A DNA stretch of 22,845 bases, taken from positions 1-22,845 of the forward strand of contig SXQV01000096.1 of assembly GCA_005792805.1 (NCBI GenBank), written 5' to 3'. Below, one piece after another: positions 15,975-22,845 of the stretch. The translations under genes were made by a program, and so were the position numbers. The stretch is from Methylococcaceae bacterium (GTDB lineage: Bacteria; Pseudomonadota; Gammaproteobacteria; Methylococcales; Methylococcaceae). Within the stretch, counting starts at the first letter, position 1. Each line of letters starts with the position of its first letter. The notes beneath the pieces are model-generated. The model searched no databases. It was not told the origin of the DNA and was given only the letters and a program-made list of their open reading frames with translations.

Positions 15975-15996
15975 CCCCGGCCACGTCACCGGCTGG

Positions 15997-17001
15997 TTAG
16001 TCCGAAACCAACCAGTCTTGATCGAGAATATCCAGAAGTTCTGCCACACCGGCACCTCGCCGGGTGGCAGCCTCACCGAGACGCCGCCGCCAGATACGCC
16101 CGCCGGGTTGACCGTGATACAAGCCAAGCAGATGCCGACTTATGGAGTGCAGGCGCACGCCGCGATCAAGCTCCTGCTGAATATAAGGCAGCATGGACTC
16201 AACGATGGCCCGGCGGGGAGGGGCAGAATCAGCCGCGCCGAACAGTCGCCGGTCGGCATCAGCCAGAAGATAAGGGTTATGGTAGGCCGCGCGACCGATC
16301 ATGACCCCATCGAAGGTCTGCAGGTGCGTCTCTGCCTCGTCAAGAGATTGAATCCCGCCATTCAGAATGATCTCCAACTGAGGAAAGTCACGCCTGATTT
16401 GGGCCGCCATGTCATATCGCAGCGGCGGCACCTCGCGATTCTTCTTGGGCGAAAGCCCACTGAGCCAGGCCTTGCGCGCATGAATGATGAAGGTTTCGCA
16501 CCCCGCCCCAGCGACCGTAGCAACGAAATGAACAAGTTCCTCATAAGAATCCCGGTCATCGATTCCGATTCGGGTTTTTACCGTCACAGGAATTTTTACT
16601 GCCTGAGCCATGGCAGCTACACACTCTGCCACCAATTCCGGCTCAGCCATCAGGCAGGCTCCGAAGCGCCCTCGCTGAACACGATCACTCGGGCAGCCCA
16701 CGTTCAGGTTGACCTCGTCATAGCCCCAGCCTTCCGCAATTCGGGCGCACGCCGCCAATTCAGCCGGATCGCTACCACCCAACTGAAGCGCCAGCGGATT
16801 TTCCGCCAGACTGAACCCCAGAAGTCGCTCCTGATCACCATGCAGAACAGCTCCCGTGGTGACCATTTCGGTGTAGAGCAACGACTGGCGAGAGATCAGT
16901 CGCAGAAAAAAACGGCAGTGCCGATCAGTCCAGTCGAGCATGGGTGCGACCGAGAGTGTTCGTCTCACCGGACTGTTGGAAGCTAGCGCGGGATCAGACA
17001 A
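15997..17001 (-). CDS. dusA: tRNA-dihydrouridine synthase A
   Basis: A 334-residue FMN-dependent TIM-barrel enzyme that reduces uridines in the tRNA D-loop (U20/U20a in E. coli). LSVAPMLDWTDRHCRFFLRL at residues 16–35 is nearly diagnostic of DusA. The catalytic-Cys motif VNLNVGCPSDRVQRGRFGACLM (Cys103) is intact. ETFIIHARKAWLSGLSPKKNREVPPLRY and LNGGI are further flavin/tRNA-binding blocks. Length is normal. The start is TTG at 17001 without a clear ribosome binding site; a later start would remove the first strand, so TTG is kept. It reads in the same direction as the gene upstream (72-bp gap) and folE. Confidence 0.95.
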   Translation of the reverse strand: MSDPALASNSPVRRTLSVAPMLDWTDRHCRFFLRLISRQSLLYTEMVTTGAVLHGDQERLLGFSLAENPLALQLGGSDPAELAACARIAEGWGYDEVNLNVGCPSDRVQRGRFGACLMAEPELVAECVAAMAQAVKIPVTVKTRIGIDDRDSYEELVHFVATVAGAGCETFIIHARKAWLSGLSPKKNREVPPLRYDMAAQIRRDFPQLEIILNGGIQSLDEAETHLQTFDGVMIGRAAYHNPYLLADADRRLFGAADSAPPRRAIVESMLPYIQQELDRGVRLHSISRHLLGLYHGQPGGRIWRRRLGEAATRRGAGVAELLDILDQDWLVSD

Positions 17002-17073
17002 GAGTGATGGCTAGATAGCAGGTTGGTACAGCACATGGAAGCATCACCCAAACCAGTGGCCCAGGTGCCGACC

Positions 17074-17811
17074 CTAACGACGGCGTGCTAACAGGGCTGG
17101 TTTGGAAACCCGGGAGGGCAGGAGGGCAGACTGGCGGCGCAATTCAATCCAGTAACGCCCCGCCAAAACCGCCCCACCCGCGATCAATCCGGTCAGGCAG
17201 AGGTAGAGCAGGATTCGCAGCCGGGATACCTCATTGAGCATCTCGCCATGGGCAATGGCCCCTCCGGCGGACTGAGCCAGCGATTGATAACGGGGGTGCT
17301 CGCGTACAGCCTCGTCAACTCCGATCGACCCCACCGCGCTGGAATAGTTTTCGAGCGCCTTGAGATCACTCTGGAGCGTCTCGAACAATCGTAAATCCTC
17401 TGTACTGACCTTACCCATCGAGATATCGCGCTCAAGCGACTTGAGTCGGATTTCGACCGAGTCGGCCAGCAATCCATGCAAGCGATTGCGGAGAATATCC
17501 ATCTGCTGTCCCATGGCATTGAGCCGCTCACCACCAGTGGTCCCGGCAGCCAACCTTGACTCCAGGTCAGCCAGCTGGGTATGCAGCTGATAAAAAAGGG
17601 CCAGGATGACAACAAAGATCAGGAAAGCGAACCGTGCCGTGCGGCGCCGGGATGCAGGAACAGGCGGCAAGCTCCTCCCTGACAGCTGTCGCCGTCGGGA
17701 CTGTCTGACCGATTCCTGCTCGCCGTGTCGTGTAGCTGGCATACCATTTAGGCGGTTCACACCGAATGCAAACCGCAGCGCCCTCAGTAAAGGTGATTTC
17801 GCGGGCTGCAA
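17074..17811 (-). CDS. Uncharacterised two-TM coiled-coil membrane protein
   Basis: A 245-residue protein that I do not recognise. A very basic cytoplasmic N-terminus (RRRQ, ASRRRTAR) leads to TM1 (about 60–77). Then come ~120 mostly polar residues with helix and coiled-coil character (QMDILRNRLHGLLADSVEIRLKSLERDI; FETLQSDLKALENY), and TM2 (about 199–219), ending in another basic tail (RRR at the end). The middle should be periplasmic. There are no Cys or enzyme motifs in the loop. The start is TTG at 17811; an internal ATG (residue 24) is also possible. It follows pdxJ by 15 bp and precedes dusA, so it belongs to the same direction of transcription. It might be a sensor, scaffold or methyl-accepting-like helper; nothing decides. 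Confidence 0.6.
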   Translation of the reverse strand: MQPAKSPLLRALRFAFGVNRLNGMPATRHGEQESVRQSRRRQLSGRSLPPVPASRRRTARFAFLIFVVILALFYQLHTQLADLESRLAAGTTGGERLNAMGQQMDILRNRLHGLLADSVEIRLKSLERDISMGKVSTEDLRLFETLQSDLKALENYSSAVGSIGVDEAVREHPRYQSLAQSAGGAIAHGEMLNEVSRLRILLYLCLTGLIAGGAVLAGRYWIELRRQSALLPSRVSKPALLARRR

Positions 17812-17826
17812 ACTATCGCAGAATGG

Positions 17827-18582
17827 CTAAGCAGGGTCAATTGAAGCACGCGCGGCTTCCATAATGGATTTCATGTCGCGAACAGCGCGATCCAGACCTG
17901 AGAATAGCGCTCGGGCAATGATGGCGTGACCGATATTCAGCTCCCGGAACTCTGGAATGCGGCATATCTCAGCAACGTTATGGTAATGCAGACCATGTCC
18001 GGCATTGACGATCAACCCCAGTCCTGCTGCCCGTTGAGCCGCAGACTTGAGACGATCCAGTTCTCGCCGCTGCTCTCCTGCGGTAGGCGCGTCCGCATAG
18101 TGGCCGGTATGCAATTCGACGACCGGTGCCCCAGCTCGAGCGGCCGCCTCAATTTGTGGTGTTTCAGCATCGATAAAGAGCGACACCTCGACCCCCGCCC
18201 CGCCCAGCGCCCGGCAAGCCGCCTGTATTCGTTGGAAATTTCCCACCACATCCAGACCACCTTCGGTGGTGAGTTCCTCGCGCTTTTCTGGTACCAGACA
18301 ACAGGCACCAGGCTGCACGTCAAGGGCAATACCCACCATCTCGTCCGTGACCGCCATTTCCAGATTCAGCCGGGTTTGCAGCAAGCGGCCCAGCAACTGG
18401 ATATCTCCATCCTGTATATGCCGCCTATCCTCGCGAAGGTGGGCGGTAATACCATCCGCTCCGGCCTGTTCGGCCAGAAGAGCGGCGTGGATAACCTCCG
18501 GAAAGCGGGTGCCACGCGCCTGCCTTACAGTGGCAATGTGGTCAATGTTAAGACCTAACAGGATGGGTGGCTTGGCATTCAT
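17827..18582 (-). CDS. pdxJ: Pyridoxine 5'-phosphate synthase
   Basis: A 251-residue TIM-barrel enzyme that condenses 3-amino-2-oxopropyl phosphate and 1-deoxyxylulose 5-phosphate to pyridoxine 5'-phosphate (DXP-dependent vitamin B6 route). LGLNIDHIATVRQARGTRFPEV at the N-terminus, GITAHLREDRRHIQD (about 44–58), VSLFIDAE, VELHTGHYAD and GLIVNAGHGLHYHNV are the conserved blocks. Length is normal. It starts 7 bp after the recO stop, the usual recO–pdxJ pairing in gammaproteobacteria. Confidence 0.96.
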   Translation of the reverse strand: MNAKPPILLGLNIDHIATVRQARGTRFPEVIHAALLAEQAGADGITAHLREDRRHIQDGDIQLLGRLLQTRLNLEMAVTDEMVGIALDVQPGACCLVPEKREELTTEGGLDVVGNFQRIQAACRALGGAGVEVSLFIDAETPQIEAAARAGAPVVELHTGHYADAPTAGEQRRELDRLKSAAQRAAGLGLIVNAGHGLHYHNVAEICRIPEFRELNIGHAIIARALFSGLDRAVRDMKSIMEAARASIDPA

Positions 18583-18589
18583 TCTGGGA

Positions 18590-19303
18590 TTAACTCACCA
18601 TGGACTTGAACAATTCGCGGCTCTTTAGTGGGCGACCGTTGAGATAGTACTTGAGAACACTCCGCATAAGACGTTTGGCCTCAAGCAGCTGGGCCTCATC
18701 GATAAATTGCTGCCGCTGCAATGCCAACAAAGTCGCCCCCTGCATCGCACCATGGATCCCTTCCCGCGCCGGCACGGCACCTTCCTCAAGCCGATAGACA
18801 TAAAACTGATTCGCAGCAATGGGACGCCCCTCAGCATCCTCGTCCAACTTCAGTCCATAGCCGATTTCTTCCAATAAGGACACTTCATAATTTCTCAGCG
18901 TTGGCTGAAGGTCGACACCGCGCTCCAGTGTCTGCAGCGTTTCTAAACATAGCCGGAAGACACCGGGATGCGGATCCTGAAGGGCCAATAGCCTCAGCAG
19001 GAGCTCACATATGTAAAAGCCGCAAAACAGGGCAGGGCCTTCGAGACATACGGACTGGCCGGATGTCTCGGCAACGGTAAGTACTGGCAATTCGCCCCGC
19101 CCTGTCCAGGAGAGGCGAACACATGAGAAAGGTCGCAAAATTCGCGACAGCGGATGCTTGCCGCGACGCGCCCCCTTGCAAAGCAGCCGGACCCGCCCAT
19201 GATGCTCAGTCAACGCATCGACAAAAAGACTCGTTTCCCGGTAAGGCTGACAATGAAGAATGATCGCTTCATCCAGAGCGGGGGGATGCCGGCTCTCCGC
19301 CAT
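18590..19303 (-). CDS. recO: DNA repair protein RecO
   Basis: A 237-residue RecF-pathway protein that, with RecR, loads RecA onto SSB-covered single strands. An N-terminal OB-fold is visible (EAIILHCQPYRETSLFVDALTEHHGRVRLLCKGARRGKHPLSRILRPF, about 11–58), followed by the helical domain containing FCGFYICELLLRLL and the ending LKYYLNGRPLKSRELFKSMV that marks RecO C-termini. Length is normal. It sits between era (11 bp) and pdxJ (7 bp), as in many gammaproteobacteria. Confidence 0.94.
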   Translation of the reverse strand: MAESRHPPALDEAIILHCQPYRETSLFVDALTEHHGRVRLLCKGARRGKHPLSRILRPFSCVRLSWTGRGELPVLTVAETSGQSVCLEGPALFCGFYICELLLRLLALQDPHPGVFRLCLETLQTLERGVDLQPTLRNYEVSLLEEIGYGLKLDEDAEGRPIAANQFYVYRLEEGAVPAREGIHGAMQGATLLALQRQQFIDEAQLLEAKRLMRSVLKYYLNGRPLKSRELFKSMVS

Positions 19304-19314
19304 GCAGGCGTCGC

Positions 19315-20196
19315 TTAATCCGCGTAGCCGAGGCTCCGCAAGGCTCGCTCATCGTCCGACCAGCCCTCCTTCACCTTGACCCACAACTGGAGGAATACCT
19401 TACCCTCCAGCATGCGTTCAAGGTCATGCCGGGCTCGCTCACCGACTTTTTTCAGAACCTCGCCTTTTTTGCCAATGACAATGGCTTTTTGCCCCGTACG
19501 TTCGACCAGAATTAACGCACGAATGCGGGTCAGTTCGCTTTCCTGCTTGAACTCCTCAATTTCAACGGTCACGGCATGAGGAACCTCCTGCCCCAGAGAT
19601 CGGATCAATTTCTCCCGAATAATCTCGGCCGCCATGAAGCGCATGGAGCGGTCAGTGATTTGATCTTCCGGAAAAATCAATTCACCCTCAGGCAAGAGCT
19701 CCATGATCGTTCGATCCAACACGTCAAGATTGGAGCCCCTCAGTGCGGAAAGCGGGATCATCGCGGCAAAATCGTGGTTTTCCGAAGCGTCCTGCAAAAA
19801 GGGCAGCAACTGGTCCTTATCCTCGATACGGTCGATCTTATTGATGACCAGGATGACGGGCACACCCGCTGTCTGGATGCGCTGCAAAACTAGCTCGTCC
19901 TCGGGTAGCCAGGCCGGGCGATCAATCAGCCACACCACCACGTCAACATCGCCCAAAGCTGAACCCGCCGCCTTGTTGAGGTATCGATTCATGGCACGTT
20001 TTTCGCCGGCGTGGATACCCGGTGTATCGACAAATACCGCCTGACCTTCCTCCGTCGTCTTGATTCCGTGTATCCGATGGCGCGTCGTTTGCGGACGACG
20101 CGAGGTGATACTGATTTTTTGGCCTACGAGATGATTGAGTAAGGTGGACTTACCCACATTGGGCCGACCCACGAGCGCAACAAAGCCTGATTTCAT
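19315..20196 (-). CDS. era: GTPase Era
   Basis: A 293-residue essential GTPase for 30S subunit maturation, binding 16S rRNA near its 3' end. The G1 loop GRPNVGKS (10–17), a G2-region Thr in TTRHRIHGI, DTPG (57–60) and NKID (119–122) give a complete G domain. The C-terminal KH domain shows AIVIGKKGEVLKKVGERARHDLERMLEGKVFLQLWVKV. The ATG overlaps the stop of rnc by 4 bp, so coupled translation is likely; RNase III and Era act in the same rRNA pathway. Confidence 0.97.
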   Translation of the reverse strand: MKSGFVALVGRPNVGKSTLLNHLVGQKISITSRRPQTTRHRIHGIKTTEEGQAVFVDTPGIHAGEKRAMNRYLNKAAGSALGDVDVVVWLIDRPAWLPEDELVLQRIQTAGVPVILVINKIDRIEDKDQLLPFLQDASENHDFAAMIPLSALRGSNLDVLDRTIMELLPEGELIFPEDQITDRSMRFMAAEIIREKLIRSLGQEVPHAVTVEIEEFKQESELTRIRALILVERTGQKAIVIGKKGEVLKKVGERARHDLERMLEGKVFLQLWVKVKEGWSDDERALRSLGYAD

Positions 20197-20885
20197 GCTT
20201 TCAACCCAAATTCTTCGGTGAGTTTGGCGAGCATTTTTTCCGCAGATTCTTGCTCGGCCCGTTTACGGGAGGATCCCCTGCCTTCACAGGTTTCTTCGGT
20301 CAGAGACACACGACATTCCACAACAAAACTTTGATCATGGGGTTGGCCAACAACCGACTTCAGCGAATAAGCCAGGAGATCAAGTCCTCTAGCCTGCATG
20401 GACTCCTGTAGCCGGGTTTTGGGGTCTTTCTTCCAGTCCCGCATGGAGAGCCCTTCGATCTGGTCTGCAAACAATTCAAGGATCCAGATACGGCAGGCGT
20501 CCATGCCCTGATCGATCAGCAATGCGCCAATCAGCGCCTCCATTGCATCGGAGAGAATTGAATCGCGGCGGTAGCCGCCACTTTTTAGCTCCCCCGAACC
20601 GAGAATAAGGTAATCACCCAGATTGAGCTTACGCGCAATGTTGGCTAGAGCCGTCTGGTTGACCAGCGTGGCGCGCAAGCGGCTCAGGACGCCCTCATCC
20701 GCCTCGGTGAATTTCTGGTAAAGGCGCTCGGCTATAACGAATCCAAGCACAGAATCCCCCAGGAATTCCAGGCGCTCGTTGTTATCCGCATTGGCACTCC
20801 GATGGGTCAGCGCACGCTTGACGAGTATCGGCTGCTTAAATTTCAGACCCAGTTTCCTGGCGAGTTTTTCCGGCTCCTGAATCAA
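20193..20885 (-). CDS. rnc: Ribonuclease III
   Basis: A 230-residue double-strand-specific RNase that processes rRNA precursors and some mRNAs. The signature NERLEFLGDSVL (36–47) gives Glu40 and Asp44; SDAMEALIGALL gives Asp113 and Glu116, the four metal-binding residues. The dsRNA-binding domain occupies about residues 153–225 (DPKTRLQESMQARG, then GRGSSRKRAEQESAEKMLAKL). It overlaps its neighbours on both sides by 4 bp within the lepB–DUF4845–rnc–era chain. Confidence 0.97.
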   Translation of the reverse strand: MIQEPEKLARKLGLKFKQPILVKRALTHRSANADNNERLEFLGDSVLGFVIAERLYQKFTEADEGVLSRLRATLVNQTALANIARKLNLGDYLILGSGELKSGGYRRDSILSDAMEALIGALLIDQGMDACRIWILELFADQIEGLSMRDWKKDPKTRLQESMQARGLDLLAYSLKSVVGQPHDQSFVVECRVSLTEETCEGRGSSRKRAEQESAEKMLAKLTEEFGLKA

Positions 20886-21301
20886 CGCTCAGCCGCCTCT
20901 ATCGCCTCATCGAAATGGATCACCAAGTCTATGTTACGGAAAAACGGCTGGGTGACGTCATAAGCTACCCGCACCCTGGTGTTACGGCCTTCTCGCGTAA
21001 TCGTCACATCCCGTGAGTTAACGTCGCCCACCGAATCCACATCCCAATGTTTTTGCAGAGAACTGATGATGTCGTCTCGAGAGCGTGAAGTCCATTCCGG
21101 CTGTACTTTTAACGCTTCGAGTGAAGACTTGACCTTGTAATGATTCAGGTAGGCCGGCAGCAAACGCAGTGCCAAAGTACCCAACACAATCGTAATGGCA
21201 ACCACCACCAGAAAGGACAGCAAAGTCATGCCATGCTGGGGTGCCCTGCCCGGTCGAAATCCACCCATTACAGACGGTGATTCTGGGTGGAGGGTACTCA
21301 C
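20882..21301 (-). CDS. DUF4845 family membrane protein
   Basis: A 139-residue protein with one N-terminal TM (about 25–47) in a pilin-like setting (HGMTLLSFLVVVAITIVLGTLALRLLPAYLNHYKV), then a small soluble domain. This is the DUF4845 protein regularly found between lepB and rnc in gammaproteobacteria; its function is not known to me. The GTG start overlaps the lepB stop (GTGA) and its own stop overlaps the rnc start, which supports that start over the internal ATG at residue 12. Confidence 0.88.
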   Translation of the reverse strand: MSTLHPESPSVMGGFRPGRAPQHGMTLLSFLVVVAITIVLGTLALRLLPAYLNHYKVKSSLEALKVQPEWTSRSRDDIISSLQKHWDVDSVGDVNSRDVTITREGRNTRVRVAYDVTQPFFRNIDLVIHFDEAIEAAER

Positions 21302-22074
21302 TCCAGTACCGTGCCAATACGATTGAAGGAAATGCCGGGCTTGCCGGAGTCCCAGCTCATCCAGATAAAAAAGGCGCGGCCAACCAGATTGGCTTCAGGC
21401 ACCGCCCCCCAGAAACGACTATCGTTGCTGTTGTCCCGGTTATCACCCATGACAAAGTACTGGCCTGAGGGGACAACGAACTCACCTTCACGGGCAGAGG
21501 TGTCGCTCTTCCTGACCAGGATGTCGTGGGTAACATGGCCTAACTCTTCACTGAACAGCGACTCCCCTTCCATGCCGGCAGCCTGGCTCCCTCCGATATA
21601 TTCACCGAGAGCGGTTTGCTTGACGGGCGCGCCATTCACGAAAACCTGCTTGTTGTAGTAGCCGATGCGGTCACCGGGCAACCCGACCACACGCTTGATG
21701 TAATCCACCGTGGGATCTTTAGGGAAACGAAAAACCACGATGTCGCCGCGCTGGGGAGAACCCTTTTCGATGATTTTCGTATTGAGGACAGGCAAACGAA
21801 CACCATAGGTGAATTTATTGACGAGGATAAAGTCGCCAACCAGCAGGGTAGGCATCATGGAGCCCGAAGGGATCCGGAAGGGCTCGAAAAGAAAGGAGCG
21901 CAGCAACAGGACAACCAGAACGACGGGAAAGAACGATCTCGCGTACTCGACAATGATCGGCTCGGGAGCCGAGGCATCAATGATCTTGTTGCGCTGCAAC
22001 AAGATATACACGCCCCAGACAATTCCTGTAACGAAAGTTGCGAGAACCAGAAAAAACGAAAAATCGTAGTCCAT
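21298..22074 (-). CDS. lepB: Signal peptidase I
   Basis: A 258-residue inner-membrane serine protease that removes signal peptides from exported proteins. Two N-terminal TM helices (about 5–25 and 46–62) are followed by the catalytic Ser72 in RIPSGSMMPTL and the general base Lys127 in DYIKRVVGLPGD. The later motif GDNRDNSNDSRFWG is also present. It begins 3 bp after lepA, the conserved lepA–lepB pairing. Confidence 0.96.
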   Translation of the reverse strand: MDYDFSFFLVLATFVTGIVWGVYILLQRNKIIDASAPEPIIVEYARSFFPVVLVVLLLRSFLFEPFRIPSGSMMPTLLVGDFILVNKFTYGVRLPVLNTKIIEKGSPQRGDIVVFRFPKDPTVDYIKRVVGLPGDRIGYYNKQVFVNGAPVKQTALGEYIGGSQAAGMEGESLFSEELGHVTHDILVRKSDTSAREGEFVVPSGQYFVMGDNRDNSNDSRFWGAVPEANLVGRAFFIWMSWDSGKPGISFNRIGTVLE

Positions 22075-22077
22075 TAA

Positions 22078-22845
22078 TTAATCCTTGTTGACGCGGAGTA
22101 CGGCAAGAAATGCCTCTTGGGGGATGTCGATCTTGCCCACTTGCTTCATGCGTTTTTTACCGGCTTTCTGCTTTTCGAGCAGCTTTTTCTTGCGGGTGAT
22201 ATCCCCACCGTAACATTTGGCCAGGACATTCTTGCGCATGGCCTTGACCGAAGAACGGGCAATGATTTTGGAACCAATCGCCGCCTGAATCGCCACTTCG
22301 TACATCTGACGCGGAATCAACTCCTTCATTTTCTCAACCAGATCGCGCCCACGGGTTTGACTAATATCCCGGTGCACAATCAGGGAAAGGGCATCAACGC
22401 GCTCGGCATTGATAAGAATATCGAGTTTGATCAGCGGTGCCGCCTGGAATCGCAGAAACTCATAATCAAAGGAGGCAAAGCCGCGACTGACGGACTTCAG
22501 CCGGTCAAAGAAATCCAGCACCACCTCACTCAGCGGCAACTCGAAACTAACCGCCACCTGGCCACCGGTGTACTGCATGCGGCGCTGCACACCGCGCTTT
22601 TCGATGCAGAGAGTGATCACATTACCCAGGTAATCCTGCGGTACGAGAATGTTGGCCTCGATAATCGGCTCACGAATTTCAACAATTTCGTTGGGTGGCG
22701 GTAATTTGGAAGGGTTATCGATCTCGATGATGGACTCATCGGTTTTCAGAATCTCGTACACAACGGTCGGAGCCGTGGTGATGAGATCGAGATCGTACTC
22801 CCGCTCAAGGCGGGGCCGTAGCCGCCCTGACGCGTGTCGGTGTTC
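22078..22845 (-). CDS. lepA: Elongation factor 4 (LepA), partial, C-terminal part
   Basis: The window carries the C-terminal ~256 codons of this ribosome-associated translational GTPase; the GTP-binding part lies beyond the right edge. RLEREYDLDLITTAPTVVYE, LGNVITLCIEKRGVQ, EVVLDFFDRLKSVSRGFASFDYEF, NAERVDALSLIVHRD and the C-terminal RKNVLAKCYGGDITRKKKLLEKQKAGKKRMKQ and IPQEAFLAVL are highly diagnostic. From about 22813 to 22845 the frame stays open but does not encode the expected residues (family: GLLHMEIIQE before RLEREYD). The homologous part therefore stops about 33 bp before the window end. Confidence 0.93.
   Translation of the reverse strand, partial: EHRHASGRLRPRLEREYDLDLITTAPTVVYEILKTDESIIEIDNPSKLPPPNEIVEIREPIIEANILVPQDYLGNVITLCIEKRGVQRRMQYTGGQVAVSFELPLSEVVLDFFDRLKSVSRGFASFDYEFLRFQAAPLIKLDILINAERVDALSLIVHRDISQTRGRDLVEKMKELIPRQMYEVAIQAAIGSKIIARSSVKAMRKNVLAKCYGGDITRKKKLLEKQKAGKKRMKQVGKIDIPQEAFLAVLRVNKD

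Noticed and set aside
16018..16986. 322-codon frame on the plus strand
   Set aside because: It is exactly antisense to dusA, has no domain and reflects codon bias of the real gene.
17926..18558. 210-codon frame on the plus strand
   Set aside because: Antisense to pdxJ with no family features.
22117..22704. 195-codon frame on the plus strand
   Set aside because: Antisense to the strongly conserved lepA C-terminus.
1..22845. CRISPR array, tRNA or rRNA genes, integrase or att sites
   Set aside because: No regularly spaced repeats, cloverleaf, rRNA-like sequence or recombinase was seen when reading both strands; the only mobile gene is the IS transposase.

Overview
The window looks like a chromosome segment from a gammaproteobacterium. 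The strongest argument is the minus-strand block lepA–lepB–DUF4845–rnc–era–recO–pdxJ, whose order and tight overlaps are typical of that class. DusA, a short FolE and a full-length PBP1B agree with this. Base composition is moderately GC-rich by eye. I cannot name a genus from the sequence alone.

Region 1 (1–3510, plus strand) is a metal-export operon. It holds a small membrane protein resembling DUF6110, a protein with a degenerate HMA_2-like domain, and a complete P1B-type copper ATPase.

Region 2 (3511–6582) is an accessory patch. It starts with about 800 bp without a convincing gene but with DnaA-box-like sites around a perfect hairpin. Next comes a small gene for a Cys-rich zinc-ribbon protein, started by a strong Shine-Dalgarno and a TTG codon. 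Its 3' part was cut off by an IS5-family (IS1478-like) element at 4592–6188. The element has inverted repeats and an AAGG target duplication, and its transposase is broken by a one-base deletion. Removing the element and one AAGG copy restores an uninterrupted 152-residue reading frame with a helix-turn-helix-like C-terminus. A strong rho-independent terminator follows at 6493–6519.

Region 3 (6583–11987, minus strand) is a surface-polysaccharide operon. In transcription order it encodes a GT4 glycosyltransferase, an O-antigen-ligase-type membrane protein, a GT2 glycosyltransferase, an acetyltransferase-like protein and a protein with the GINT1-like beta-propeller.

Region 4 (12066–22845, minus strand) is housekeeping. 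It carries lepA (partial), lepB, a DUF4845 protein, rnc, era, recO, pdxJ, an unrecognised two-TM coiled-coil protein, dusA, folE, mrcB and an SDR oxidoreductase. lepB, DUF4845, rnc and era are joined by 4-bp overlaps, so they are probably translationally coupled. The last ~33 bp of the window do not encode the expected LepA residues, which suggests a contig edge, a misassembly or a real junction.

The most noteworthy result is the IS-split gene and its base-exact reconstruction. I did not find a clearly new multi-gene defence or mobile system here.
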